In this document: positions 1 through 9,451 of the stretch, one piece after another | How the letters are laid out: each line of letters opens with the position of its first letter | Numbering within the stretch: the first letter of the stretch is position 1 | NCBI GenBank assembly: GCA_001768325.1 | Contig: MENQ01000011.1 | Span: 62,001-126,000, forward strand | Direction: 5' to 3' | Origin: Bacteroidetes bacterium GWC2_46_850 | Lineage (GTDB): Bacteria; Bacteroidota; Bacteroidia; Bacteroidales; Dysgonomonadaceae | DNA: 64,000 nucleotides | Program-made: the position numbers and the translations under genes | The notes under the pieces: model-generated | Told to the model about the DNA's origin: nothing | What the model saw: the letters and a program-made list of their open reading frames with translations, nothing else | The model's database searches: none

Positions 1-1280
1 ATCTGTTTTAACTGCTCACTGGCAGTAGTCTTAAAAGCAGCTTCACCCGTGAAATAGCCCGCAATATAACCAGCAGTAATGGGCATCTCATGTGCATAGC
101 TGGCTGTTGTCTGCGTCATGACATCTGTCAGTGCGGCTTTCACCCCCGACTCATAATAAGCCTTGGCGTCGCCCGAAATCCATCCTTTCAGTACAGCTTC
201 TGCCAAAATCAGTTGCTGCTCGGCAAAAGAAACCACTCTCAACGGTTCACACGCCTCCTGCTGCAAATATCTTTTGTTCAGTAATGAATAGAGATTGTTG
301 CTATGCCCGGTGTTCATCACAGCATATTCAATTTCCACATCCACACCTTCATAAGCATCCGGATCAGAGGGTGTTTTGCCGGCTGCTATTTTTGCACCTG
401 CCGGTTCGCCATAATAGAAGAGCCGCCGGTCATTGAGCGATTTTAATTGGTTGACGAGAAGAGAGCTGAGAATTGTACGACTTGTAAACAGGTCATTCGT
501 GCCCGAAAGCGGATGACGGTTCTTGGAGGAGTACATCAGCCCGTAATAGCCGGTAGAGGCGTCCATGATATTTCCGGCCGAAACGATCTCTGCAAACCGG
601 GTTTTCAGATTGATCCCGCCAATGGTCTCTTTCTTGCTGACCGTCATCAATACTTTCAGTGCAAAAGCGTTGACTGCTTTTCTCCATTTCACCGGATCTC
701 CTTTGTAGGGTGTGGGATCGCCATCGAAAGTACGTCCTTTTGCAAAGTACTGATCTGCTGCCTGTAGTTCATCCAATACACTCTTTAAGACCTGTTCCTG
801 GGTGTCGTACTTCACTTTGTAAACCCCTTCTGCCCCTAAACCGGCTTCACTGTAGGGTATATCTCCCATTTTCACGGTGAGCGTGTAAAAGGTGTATGCT
901 TTGGCAAACGCTCCTACCCCGCGATAGGAATCTTCCATGACACTGCCTCCCGCATATTCAATCATTTTTTGAATGTTGGGAAGAATTGTCATTGCATCAA
1001 AATAACCACTACCGATTTTGTTATATTGCTGGTCCATCTGCCCCTCATTGGCATATCCCACATATTTGGGAAGGGCATTGTCGGCAATCAGTGATTTGCC
1101 ATCCCTTCCTGCAAACTTGGTATAATGCAGGATCACATTGGTTGCCAGAAGCGATGCACTGACACTCGTTGTGTCATCGGGATTGGTGTTTATATCTTCG
1201 AAATTATTGCATCCAAAAAGAATTAGTACAGATAAAACAGCCAAGCCTGTGTAGCGTATGTATTTATTGATTCGTTTCAT
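1..1280 (-). CDS. SusD/RagB-family outer-membrane lipoprotein (3' end outside window)
   Basis: The surface lipoprotein partner of the SusC transporter encoded just upstream. SusD proteins bind the ligand and close over the SusC barrel. The minus-strand frame opens at the ATG ending at 1280 and stays open to the window edge, so the C-terminus is missing and about 426 residues are visible. The N-terminus is MKRINKYIR, a hydrophobic stretch, then the lipobox LFGC followed by NNFED, typical of a Bacteroidota lipoprotein. Residues typical of the SusD_2-like branch follow, such as DALPKYVG-like early helices and the late segment FAEQQLILAEA. The gene starts 34 bp after the susC stop codon, the usual SusC-SusD arrangement. 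The substrate cannot be read from sequence; the nearby peptidase suggests peptides rather than a glycan. Confidence 0.9.
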   Translation of the reverse strand, partial: MKRINKYIRYTGLAVLSVLILFGCNNFEDINTNPDDTTSVSASLLATNVILHYTKFAGRDGKSLIADNALPKYVGYANEGQMDQQYNKIGSGYFDAMTILPNIQKMIEYAGGSVMEDSYRGVGAFAKAYTFYTLTVKMGDIPYSEAGLGAEGVYKVKYDTQEQVLKSVLDELQAADQYFAKGRTFDGDPTPYKGDPVKWRKAVNAFALKVLMTVSKKETIGGINLKTRFAEIVSAGNIMDASTGYYGLMYSSKNRHPLSGTNDLFTSRTILSSLLVNQLKSLNDRRLFYYGEPAGAKIAAGKTPSDPDAYEGVDVEIEYAVMNTGHSNNLYSLLNKRYLQQEACEPLRVVSFAEQQLILAEAVLKGWISGDAKAYYESGVKAALTDVMTQTTASYAHEMPITAGYIAGYFTGEAAFKTTASEQLKQ

Positions 1281-1314
1281 ATCTGATATTTTTATATATA
1301 TGATAAACTGTTAG

Positions 1315-4300
1315 TTAAAATACAACCTTCAGATTGAATCCCAGATATCGGATGGATGGGTCACTGAAGTTTTCATACCCACCATCCGGGTCAGAGTACT
1401 TAAATTGTTTGGCCCATAAAAATACATTCTGCCCTACTGCCGATATCGATGCACTTTTGGCTTTAAACCTGTTGCTCAAGGCTGCCGGCAGGTTATAAGT
1501 GAGTGAAATTTCCCTTATCTTGAAGAATGTGGTTGAATAGGCGTCGAGTGTGGAAGGAGAGCCTCCCCATGCGGTCCCTCTATGGAGGTTATTTATATAG
1601 GTTTGATAGGTCACCGCCACATCATTCGGTGCATAGGTTCTTGTATCGCTCGTGATGTTGCCGTACGTATCATAGGTGGCTTCACCGGAGACTACCTTGA
1701 CCCCTTCACCGGTATAATTTCGTGTACCGGGATTGTTGGCATCGAGGAATCTTTCAGGCACGACCGAATTCGGATGCGAGCCGGCTCTCCACATATACAT
1801 TTCGGTGGTGGTCTGTGCAATTCCACCTACCCTGCCATCGAGTGAAATCCCAAAAGTAAAGTCCCTGAATCTTAAAGAACTGTTTATTCCCCACAACCAG
1901 TCGGGATCGGCATAGCCAAACAAGGAGGGATATTTGGAGTAGATCGGCAATCCATTATTGTGGATGATATTCCCTTCCGGATCTTTCTGATAATCACTCA
2001 GGGTATAGTGATCCACCCGCTCTCCAACAGCTACCCAAGGTTTGTCTGTAGAGTAAACCGAGTCGAGCTGGGTATAGTAGCGGGCATATTTTGACCAGTT
2101 CAGTGAAAGATCCCATTGCCAGTCTTTGGTCTTTACCGGTGTCCCCCCAACGGTTATTTCCACTCCTTTTCTGGTAATCTCTTCGTCGGTATTCACAAAA
2201 TTTGAGGTATAACCTGAGGCAGGACTAATGGAGGCCGATCGGAGGAAGTCATACATCTTCTTTTCGTAATAGGAAATATCGAATGAAGCCCTATTATTAA
2301 GGATGTTGATAGCTGTACCGACTTCAAACGTCGATGCCGATTCAGGTAGTACATCTGTTCCCTTTATCGATGAAGGAAAAGATGCGGAACTTAAGTCGCC
2401 CCATGCATTCGATGTGATTGAATAGACAGAATTGATCGAATAGATATCGGCTGGTGTTTTGGATGAGGTCCAGGATCCTCTGAGTTTCCACAGAGATAGC
2501 CAATCGTATGACGGCAACAATTCAGATACAATAAAACTTCCCGACACTGAAGGGTAGAGGTAGGAACGGTTTTCCTCAGACAGCGTGGAGCTCCAGTCAT
2601 TACGAAAGGTGGCTTCCGCGTAGAGCAGACTTTTCCATGAGAATCCCAGCCTGCCGTACAAACTGTTTACCTGCTGCTTGTACATGACCGATCTTACCGC
2701 TGCAGGATTCACCGATGCTTTCAGTGAATAGAAAGCCGGGATGGTCAGTCCACCTTGTGTTCTTGCTTCTATGCCATCGTCCTGCCTATAGTAAATTGTA
2801 CCTCCCACCAGGCCTTCCAGCCGGTAATCGCCAAATGATTTGTCCACAGACAACAGAAGGTCGTTGTTCAAGCTGTATCCTCTCCCCAATCCGATATTAA
2901 AGGAACCTCTTTGCGATTCACCCCATACTTGCGTACCTCCGCTCAGCACGGTTGAGCTTCCGGCACCCTGGAAGGAACCCTTGGAGACGGTGATATCCTG
3001 CCTGTCGCTATAGATGTCGAAACCGCTTCGTGCTGTGGCTTTCAACCAGTCGGTGAGGTCATAGTCAATGGAAACCGATCCGTTGAAGATGTCCCTGTCC
3101 TGGCTGTGTGTTCTTTCGTAACTGTCGAAGTAGGGATTGTTGTTGGTAGAGGTGTAGCTGCTGTTTTGCACTTCGTTGGGTACGACCCAGTAGTCCCTGT
3201 ACTGCCTGACATCCCAGTCGGGTGCAGACCAGATCAACATGGAGTACATGGGGTCATAACCTGTATATCCCCTGAACCCGGTGTTTGGAGTGGTTTGCTT
3301 GTTGTAAGTCATGGAGGCGGACAACAATAACTTGTCGATTTTCATATCGCCACCCAGTCCGAATGTTAGCTTATCATAAGTCGAATTGGGATACTGTCCC
3401 TTGTTGTTCACCCATGTGGCAGAAGTACGAAAACTTCCGAATTCGCCCTGCTGCGTAATATTTATGTTGTTGTTCAGGATATATCCTGTTTCCAGGAAAT
3501 TCTGGAAATTGTCCTTTCCGATGGGTAGGTAAGGCATCGGTTGCATCGATTTGGATATGGGATCCCATTGAATGATCTCTCTGCCATCCAGAGGCACTCC
3601 CCAGGAACCGTCTCCCGAACGTACATATTCCTGTTTACCGTTTGCGTTTGTCTTTACTACCCTGCCAAAACTCGATTGCATCTCCGGTATTGCCAGATAT
3701 CCTGCAGCAAACATGGTTCCCGAATTGATGGAAACCGAAAGGCCTTTGGCAGACAACCCTTTTTTTGTAGTCACCATGATCGCTCCGCTTGAGCCCCTGT
3801 AGCCGTATAGTGCGGATGCTGTGGCACCCTTTAAAACACTGAGACTTTCCACATCATCTGAAGGAACGTCGCGCAGTGTCATATTGGCATAAGGTACACC
3901 ATCTATCACCAACAGCGGTGCTTCACCACGGATCTGTATCGACGGTGCTTCGGTAAACTCTGTGCTGTTTCGCACCAAAAGTCCGGCCACCTTCCCCGAA
4001 AGAGAGGTGCCTACGTCTACTCCCTTCACTGTCTGTAGTCCATCCCCTTCAACCGATTGAACGGAATAGCCCAGTGCCTTCTCTTCTCTCTTGATGCCCA
4101 GCGCAGTGACAACCACTTCGCTCAGCATCTCGGTATTTTCTTCCATGACCACCGCGAACGAAGTTTTTCCGGCTGTGTTGAGGAGCACATCGCCGTATCC
4201 CAGATAGGTGATTTTCAGGTTTGCGCCCCGGTTCACATTGAGTGAAAAATCACCATTGTAGTCGGTAATGGTGCCATTACCAGGAACTCCTACCTCAATG

Positions 4301-4719
4301 ATGTTTGCTCCGATAATTGGTATCCCATTGGTGTCCAGTACCTGCCCTGTGATCATCACTTTGTTTTGCTGTGCCTGATTTGCCAGCTGATTGGCATCCT
4401 CCTTCACGGTTAAGGCAATGATGTTGTTCTCGCTGATTCTGTATGCAATGTTTGCATTCGCCAATAGCTGTTGTAGAGCCGCATCAATCGTGGCGTTTGT
4501 TAGCCGTAGCGTACTGTTCTTTTCTAATCCGGGGAGTGATTCGTTGTAAAAGAACTTGTATTGACTCACTCTCTCAATCTCTTTGAGCGCTTCCCGCAAA
4601 GGTTTGTTTTGGATATTCACGGTAATCTGTGCAAATGTTTGTGTTGCCACAACCATCAAAAGCAAGATCATGATAAGTTTTGCCTTTGGGCATCTCTTCA
4701 AAAACTGTTTTTGCCTCAT
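1315..4719 (-). CDS. SusC/RagA-family TonB-linked outer-membrane transporter with STN domain
   Basis: A 1134-residue TonB-dependent outer-membrane channel of the SusC family. Visible in order: signal peptide ending near residue 30 (TQTFA), a STN (secretin/TonB N-terminal) domain about 31-105, a carboxypeptidase-regulatory-like domain about 120-205 (start ITGQVLDTNGIPIIGANI), the plug (IRGEAPLLVIDGVPYANM, then VLKGATASALYGYRGSSG) and a long beta-barrel ending in an aromatic residue (FNLKVVF). The STN domain marks it as a transducer that can signal to a FecR-type anti-sigma factor. fecR and an ECF sigma gene lie directly upstream on the same strand, so the set is probably a cell-surface signalling system that induces its own transporter. 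The SusC/SusD assignment is firm; the ligand is unknown. Confidence 0.95.
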   Translation of the reverse strand: MRQKQFLKRCPKAKLIMILLLMVVATQTFAQITVNIQNKPLREALKEIERVSQYKFFYNESLPGLEKNSTLRLTNATIDAALQQLLANANIAYRISENNIIALTVKEDANQLANQAQQNKVMITGQVLDTNGIPIIGANIIEVGVPGNGTITDYNGDFSLNVNRGANLKITYLGYGDVLLNTAGKTSFAVVMEENTEMLSEVVVTALGIKREEKALGYSVQSVEGDGLQTVKGVDVGTSLSGKVAGLLVRNSTEFTEAPSIQIRGEAPLLVIDGVPYANMTLRDVPSDDVESLSVLKGATASALYGYRGSSGAIMVTTKKGLSAKGLSVSINSGTMFAAGYLAIPEMQSSFGRVVKTNANGKQEYVRSGDGSWGVPLDGREIIQWDPISKSMQPMPYLPIGKDNFQNFLETGYILNNNINITQQGEFGSFRTSATWVNNKGQYPNSTYDKLTFGLGGDMKIDKLLLSASMTYNKQTTPNTGFRGYTGYDPMYSMLIWSAPDWDVRQYRDYWVVPNEVQNSSYTSTNNNPYFDSYERTHSQDRDIFNGSVSIDYDLTDWLKATARSGFDIYSDRQDITVSKGSFQGAGSSTVLSGGTQVWGESQRGSFNIGLGRGYSLNNDLLLSVDKSFGDYRLEGLVGGTIYYRQDDGIEARTQGGLTIPAFYSLKASVNPAAVRSVMYKQQVNSLYGRLGFSWKSLLYAEATFRNDWSSTLSEENRSYLYPSVSGSFIVSELLPSYDWLSLWKLRGSWTSSKTPADIYSINSVYSITSNAWGDLSSASFPSSIKGTDVLPESASTFEVGTAINILNNRASFDISYYEKKMYDFLRSASISPASGYTSNFVNTDEEITRKGVEITVGGTPVKTKDWQWDLSLNWSKYARYYTQLDSVYSTDKPWVAVGERVDHYTLSDYQKDPEGNIIHNNGLPIYSKYPSLFGYADPDWLWGINSSLRFRDFTFGISLDGRVGGIAQTTTEMYMWRAGSHPNSVVPERFLDANNPGTRNYTGEGVKVVSGEATYDTYGNITSDTRTYAPNDVAVTYQTYINNLHRGTAWGGSPSTLDAYSTTFFKIREISLTYNLPAALSNRFKAKSASISAVGQNVFLWAKQFKYSDPDGGYENFSDPSIRYLGFNLKVVF

Positions 4720-4757
4720 ACATTTTAATTTTTAAAGGGTTGAATAAGGTTTACAGA

Positions 4758-4785
4758 ATAAAAAACCGGATAATTGTTCTTCCGG
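4758..4785 (-). terminator. Possible terminator/attenuator hairpin between fecR and susC
   Basis: On the minus strand a 5-bp perfect stem (CCGGA ... TCCGG, 10-nt loop, 4766-4785) is followed directly by a T-rich tract (4758-4765). It lies in the 193-bp gap between fecR and susC and could uncouple regulator and transporter expression. The stem is short. A second small inverted repeat (GCATG/CATGC, 4785-4800) abuts it. No convincing -7 element for susC was found downstream. Confidence 0.4.
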
Positions 4786-4912
4786 CATGTTTATTCATGC
4801 TGTTAATAAGAGTACAAAGAAGTGAAAAGAAACCACTAATCTGTCCATGTTAATTAATAATGTTAAAAGAAATAAGGCGCTAAATGTTGATCGGTTTTGT
4901 GTAATAGATAAA

Positions 4913-5884
4913 TTATTCATCGTAGTACAGTTCGATGACTGTACCGTTCATCTCATAATGCATTGAGGAAGTCAGTGAGAGGATGTCGAGTGCGTTGCGA
5001 ATGCTGCTATTGCCCAACGTCCCTGAAAATCGCATGGGTCGCAGTCTCTCTGATGCAAACCGGATTTCCACATTGAAAACGCGGGAGAGTGTATGGGCAA
5101 TTTCATCAAATGAACTGTTCTCAAAATAGAGGTTGCCATCCTTCCACTGTATAAAATCGACAGCAAAAACCTTGTCTATGGAGAATGTATGGATCTTCTT
5201 ATCAATGATTGCCCTTTGGTTTTCAGTAAGTATCCGTTGATGTCCCTCTGCATCTACTTTAATTTTTCCCTCTAACAGGACAGTTGAGACATTATTTTCC
5301 TCTTTGTATGCACGTACGTTAAAAGCGGTGCCAAGCGCTTCGATATCCATATCACTGGTATGGACAATAAAAGGGCGTTTCGGATCTTTGGCCACTTCAA
5401 AGTAGGCTTCACCTTCCAGAAATACCTTTCTTTCCTTCTGATTGAAAGCGTTGTCGTAGGTAAGCGACGAGCCGGAGTTAATCCAGACAAGGCTTCCATC
5501 GGCAAGTGTAATATTGGCTTTCTCCCCTTTGGGAGCATGAAAGGTCACATTGTCACCGGACAATGGATTAGATGTAAGGAAATAGACCAGTAACGCCGAT
5601 AGCAGGGGGAGCATGATCATGGCAGCCCATTGCATGGCTTTGCGGAAGGGAACTGTCTTGAAAAGCGATCTTTTTCCTTGTGCTTTTCCCGAACGGATAT
5701 GTTCGTACATCCGTTGTTCCGTTTCCTTATCCAGTTTCTGATCACTATTTTCAATCTGATTTTCCAGAAAGAGATCGATATCATTATCATGGCGGAGCAT
5801 GCTGAGAAGAAGCTGTTCCTCTTCCGCAGAAGCTTCGTTGCGTATATACTTTTCGAATAACAGGGTGTATTTCTTTTTTTTCAT
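4913..5884 (-). CDS. FecR-family anti-sigma factor
   Basis: A 323-residue single-pass membrane regulator. The N-terminal cytoplasmic part (about 1-85, KKKKYTLLFEKYIRNEASAEEE) would hold the ECF sigma factor. One membrane helix follows at about 87-107 (MQWAAMIMLPLLSALLVYFL). The periplasmic FecR domain then includes VTFHAPKGEKANITLADGS, VWINSGSSL and VFLEGEAYFEVAKD, and a C-terminal DUF4974 region (FENSSFDEIAHTLSRVF) is expected to contact the STN domain of the transporter. It lies 74 bp after the ECF sigma gene and 193 bp before susC. Length and domain order are normal for Bacteroidota FecR proteins. It most likely controls the adjacent sigma factor; no unusual features were seen. Confidence 0.95.
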   Translation of the reverse strand: MKKKKYTLLFEKYIRNEASAEEEQLLLSMLRHDNDIDLFLENQIENSDQKLDKETEQRMYEHIRSGKAQGKRSLFKTVPFRKAMQWAAMIMLPLLSALLVYFLTSNPLSGDNVTFHAPKGEKANITLADGSLVWINSGSSLTYDNAFNQKERKVFLEGEAYFEVAKDPKRPFIVHTSDMDIEALGTAFNVRAYKEENNVSTVLLEGKIKVDAEGHQRILTENQRAIIDKKIHTFSIDKVFAVDFIQWKDGNLYFENSSFDEIAHTLSRVFNVEIRFASERLRPMRFSGTLGNSSIRNALDILSLTSSMHYEMNGTVIELYYDE

Positions 5885-5957
5885 TTCTTTTTTTTCGGGA
5901 CGTATAAATGATACAATTAACGAGTCAATTATCCTGAATGTGATCGCCGATATTATT

Positions 5958-6536
5958 TTAAATTAACAGGAGAAGGCTTATTACAAATAGCTTATCGTAA
6001 TTTTTCTCCAACTCGCGACGCATAAACCGGGTTGCAAGAGAGAGTTGGGTCTCCACCGTACTTACTGAAATATGCATGATTTCAGCAATTTGTCTGGTCG
6101 ATAAATCATCCTTACGACTTAAGATAAAAATTTTTTTCCGTGACGGAGGCAATTGTTCTATAAGCTCATCAACAAAATCGGCAAGCCATTTACGGTCGAT
6201 CTCTCTTTCTGTTGTCGTATCGGAAGTGGGCTGTTCCCGCAATATAAACTCCTGGTACAGATACTCTATTGTCTGTCGTTGCAATTTGTTCAGCAACATG
6301 TTTTTTGCAATGACAGAAAGATAGGAATGGACCGATTTTTCGATATCTATCTGTTCACGTACTTCCCATAGCTTTATAAAGGCTGATTGTACAATTTCCT
6401 CCGACGTATAGCGATCCCCGTGCGAGAGGGTCATAACGAAGTTATAGAGCTTTCCGGCATAACGTTTATAGATTACCTCGAAAGCTTTATCCGAGCCTTT
6501 TCGTAGTGCGATCAGTTCGTTTACTTCATCATGCAT
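5958..6536 (-). CDS. ECF RNA polymerase sigma factor (Bacteroides expansion type)
   Basis: A 192-residue extracytoplasmic-function sigma factor. Region 2 is visible as the stretch with YKRYAGKLYNFV and EEIVQSAFIKLWEVREQI. Region 4, with the helix-turn-helix, is LPPSRKKIFILSRKDDLST followed by RQIAEIMHISVSTVETQLS. No other domain is present. It should direct transcription of the downstream SusC/SusD pair once released by FecR. The start (MHDEVNELIALRKGSD) lies only 12 bp from the stop codon of the S9 peptidase gene upstream on the same strand, so the peptidase and sigma gene may share a transcript. The C-terminus (LFVISLLLLI) is unusually hydrophobic. Confidence 0.95.
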   Translation of the reverse strand: MHDEVNELIALRKGSDKAFEVIYKRYAGKLYNFVMTLSHGDRYTSEEIVQSAFIKLWEVREQIDIEKSVHSYLSVIAKNMLLNKLQRQTIEYLYQEFILREQPTSDTTTEREIDRKWLADFVDELIEQLPPSRKKIFILSRKDDLSTRQIAEIMHISVSTVETQLSLATRFMRRELEKNYDKLFVISLLLLI

Positions 6537-6548
6537 CTTCGTTACATA

Positions 6549-9317
6549 TTATCGGTCAAATTCATACCCCCATGTTTTACCCTTTTGCAGAGTTGGAACG
6601 CCGCGTGTCATCCACACCGGTGCAGGATCTCCCTTGAGGTAGTGGTCGAAGAACTGCTGCAGACGGATGGAGAGGTCTTTGCTGTTGCGGCGCTGCACCA
6701 AGTTGTGTGCCTCATCGTTGTATTGTAACAGCCAGGTTGGTTTTCCCAGCCGTCGCAGGGTCATAAAGAGTTCGATGCCCTGATACCAGGGAACCGCTCC
6801 GTCCTTGTCGTTGTGCATGATCAGCAGCGGTGTTTCCACCCTGTTTGCAAAGAAAAGCGGAGAGTTTTCAATGTAGAGTTGCAAAGAATCGTTCATGGTG
6901 GATCCGATGCGTGACTGGGTCTGCTCATATTGAAACTGGCGGCTTCTTCCGGACTCCCACCTGATTCCTCCGTATGCACTGGTCATGTTAGATACCGGTG
7001 CACCGGCACCTGCTGCCTTAAACATCTTTGTTTGCGTGACCAGGTAAGCCACCTGATAACCTCCCCAGCTTTGCCCCTGTATCGCCATGTTTTCTTTATC
7101 CACCCAGCTATTTTCGGCAAGCGACTCGGCACCCGCGACAATCGCGTTGTAGGCATCCCTGCCCGGTTGTCCTACCGTATAGTGAATGTCGGGTGTAAAA
7201 ACCAAGTAACCGCGGCTGACAAAAAACGGAATGTTGATAGTCGAACGACTGGGTGCCGGTGTGAACCAGCGATAAAGGTCATCGGAATGCTTCTCGTAAA
7301 AATAGATCATCACCGGATACTTTTTTGCCGGATCAAAATCCTCCGGCTTGTAGAGAATACCCTGCAAGGGTATGCCAGTAAAAGATGTCCAGGAATAAAG
7401 CGCTGCGGTTCCCCAGTTGTAACTGCGCATTTGCGGGTTAATGTCTGTGAGTTTCTGTGCAGTTTTCCAGAAATCACGCGTAACATACAGATCGGGAGAT
7501 GTGTTGAAGTTGCTTTTTTGATACACGAAAAGATCAGCATCTTTCGCTTTCTCCAGTCCGGTGAAGCTGAATTTTTCAATTGTTCTTTTCCTGAGCGGAT
7601 TACGGCCTTTCTGTGAGAGGGTGTAGTACCCTCTTTCCTTGCTTACCTTGTTGAATGCCGAAAGAAGAAGCAGATCTCCCTCTTCAATAAATCGCTTTTC
7701 GGGATCGGTGTTTACATACCGGAACATGATGGAGTCGGTTCGTCCTGCATGCTGGGTTATATTTTCCGGTTTTTTTGTTCCGTTAGGATCAATTTTCCAG
7801 ATATCAAATGCATCGTTGATCAGCACATATGCATCATGCTCACCCCAGGCAGCGATACCATATGATCCAACCGGAGAGGGGGTATCGTGCAACTCATCCC
7901 AGAAGTTTACCGGCAGGGTTTCGGTCAGATTACGCAACGTACGCTCCCTGTTGTCATATGCAAACCAATGCTGCAGGCCCGCATCCCACCAAATGGTATA
8001 ATTACCCTGTGGTGACAGGGAGGGTCTCCCGTGCAGCGGCTTTGCCACTTCATTGAGACTGCCTGTCTGCAAGTCTTTTATCCACACATCCTGTTTTGAG
8101 GAGATGTCCCACTGACTTTCCAGTTGATAGGGCTTGTCGGTCCACAGTAGTGCATATCGTCCGTTGCCTTCATCGCCCACCGATGCGTTGGGCATCTCCT
8201 CGGTGGCCAAAGGCAGGAACCGGTTCCTGCGCCCTGGATAGACAATGCCTGTGTAGGTGCGGTTTTCCTCTCTTTTCAATTCTATTTGTTGCTGTGGCGG
8301 GGTCAGCGACTCCTGCCAGTGCCAGATATCGAGTCTGGCCATTTCAAAATCGACGATGGTGGTATCCTTTGGTGCCTTTGCGGGTGCGGCTCCCACAAGG
8401 ATCCGTTGGCTGTCTTTGCTGAAGGAGGGCGCGGCATGTTCGTTAAAAATCCAGTTCTCCGGCAATCCCGATGCGTTTCTGTCGACGAGAATCACGGCCG
8501 AGTCGGCGCCGGCAAAATAATAACGCAGGTCGTACACCTTTTGCAATACCTTTGAGGTATCGGCTGTAGCCAGGTAAACCAGCTGATTTCCGGGTTCATC
8601 GAACGCGAGCGACTTGTATGCTATTTTTTGGTGGGAGATAATCTTTTGTGCGTTGTCTCTCAGATCAACAAATACTACACGGGACAAATCGGTTGAATCT
8701 TTTTTATCAGGTTGTATGGCCATTGCAAAACTGTTGCCAAATTTGTTGAAAAGATGTTCTTTGACATTTCTGAAGCTGTCCTCTCTCTGGGTCAGCAGGT
8801 TTCGTAACAGCACGATCTCTTTTTGTTGGTTGTTCTTTTTCTCTGTCGTATCTTTGGGCAGGGTGCGTGTATATGCCACATGAGAACCCGGTTCCTGTGC
8901 TGCTTTATACGATTTCGCCCCGGGAATCTTTTCTATCGCAAACGTGTAATTATCTACAATGAGCAAAGAGTCTTCGGGCATCTCATCGGCTTTCTTCTTG
9001 TCGATAAGTGCTTGTCTGCGCAGAGCATAAGGTGCTTTGATGAGGCCCACAGTCCACCTTCCGTTGGGAAAGAGCTTGTAGTTTTTCACCCGCTCCACGG
9101 TGATCGAGCGCTCATTGCGGGTATCCCTTATGTACAGGGTTGTATCGCCCTCTTGTGGAGAAATAAGTACTCCCACAAATCTGCCATCCTCACTGACGGT
9201 GGTATTCGACAGGCTTTTCCAGTTATCGTATACCGTATGGTCGAGTGATTTCTTCTGGGGAAGGAGAATGAATGAGGTTAAGAGAAAAGTAAGCGATAAA
9301 AAGAGAGACTTGTGCAT
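6549..9317 (-). CDS. Secreted S9 (prolyl oligopeptidase-family) serine peptidase
   Basis: A 922-residue exported peptidase. The N-terminus has a signal sequence (MHKSLFLSLTFLLTSFILL), then a long beta-propeller-like region of about 600 residues and a C-terminal alpha/beta-hydrolase domain. Catalytic residues can be placed: the nucleophile in GQSWGGY (Ser about 750), the acid in HNDKDGAVPW (Asp about 839) and His in NDEAHNL (about 871). I start it at the ATG at 9317 because the signal peptide begins there; 15 upstream in-frame residues fall in the divergent intergenic region. It may act as a dipeptidyl- or oligopeptidase in the periplasm or on the surface. Proximity to an ECF/FecR/SusCD set suggests peptide scavenging, which is inference. 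Exact specificity within S9 cannot be told. Confidence 0.9.
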   Translation of the reverse strand: MHKSLFLSLTFLLTSFILLPQKKSLDHTVYDNWKSLSNTTVSEDGRFVGVLISPQEGDTTLYIRDTRNERSITVERVKNYKLFPNGRWTVGLIKAPYALRRQALIDKKKADEMPEDSLLIVDNYTFAIEKIPGAKSYKAAQEPGSHVAYTRTLPKDTTEKKNNQQKEIVLLRNLLTQREDSFRNVKEHLFNKFGNSFAMAIQPDKKDSTDLSRVVFVDLRDNAQKIISHQKIAYKSLAFDEPGNQLVYLATADTSKVLQKVYDLRYYFAGADSAVILVDRNASGLPENWIFNEHAAPSFSKDSQRILVGAAPAKAPKDTTIVDFEMARLDIWHWQESLTPPQQQIELKREENRTYTGIVYPGRRNRFLPLATEEMPNASVGDEGNGRYALLWTDKPYQLESQWDISSKQDVWIKDLQTGSLNEVAKPLHGRPSLSPQGNYTIWWDAGLQHWFAYDNRERTLRNLTETLPVNFWDELHDTPSPVGSYGIAAWGEHDAYVLINDAFDIWKIDPNGTKKPENITQHAGRTDSIMFRYVNTDPEKRFIEEGDLLLLSAFNKVSKERGYYTLSQKGRNPLRKRTIEKFSFTGLEKAKDADLFVYQKSNFNTSPDLYVTRDFWKTAQKLTDINPQMRSYNWGTAALYSWTSFTGIPLQGILYKPEDFDPAKKYPVMIYFYEKHSDDLYRWFTPAPSRSTINIPFFVSRGYLVFTPDIHYTVGQPGRDAYNAIVAGAESLAENSWVDKENMAIQGQSWGGYQVAYLVTQTKMFKAAGAGAPVSNMTSAYGGIRWESGRSRQFQYEQTQSRIGSTMNDSLQLYIENSPLFFANRVETPLLIMHNDKDGAVPWYQGIELFMTLRRLGKPTWLLQYNDEAHNLVQRRNSKDLSIRLQQFFDHYLKGDPAPVWMTRGVPTLQKGKTWGYEFDR

Positions 9318-9451
9318 AGCGAATGTATCGTTTGGTCGTGCAATATAAATATGAATTAACAAAAATACAATTTTTTTACGTGTTTCAAATCCGATATATT
9401 CATTTTTTGAACCTTACCTTTTTACAATTGTTCTTAATCAGGAAAGGAAAT

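Noticed and set aside
6930-7616. Plus-strand open frame of 228 codons inside the S9 peptidase gene
   Set aside because: Antisense shadow of a peptidase with intact catalytic motifs; no recognisable domain.
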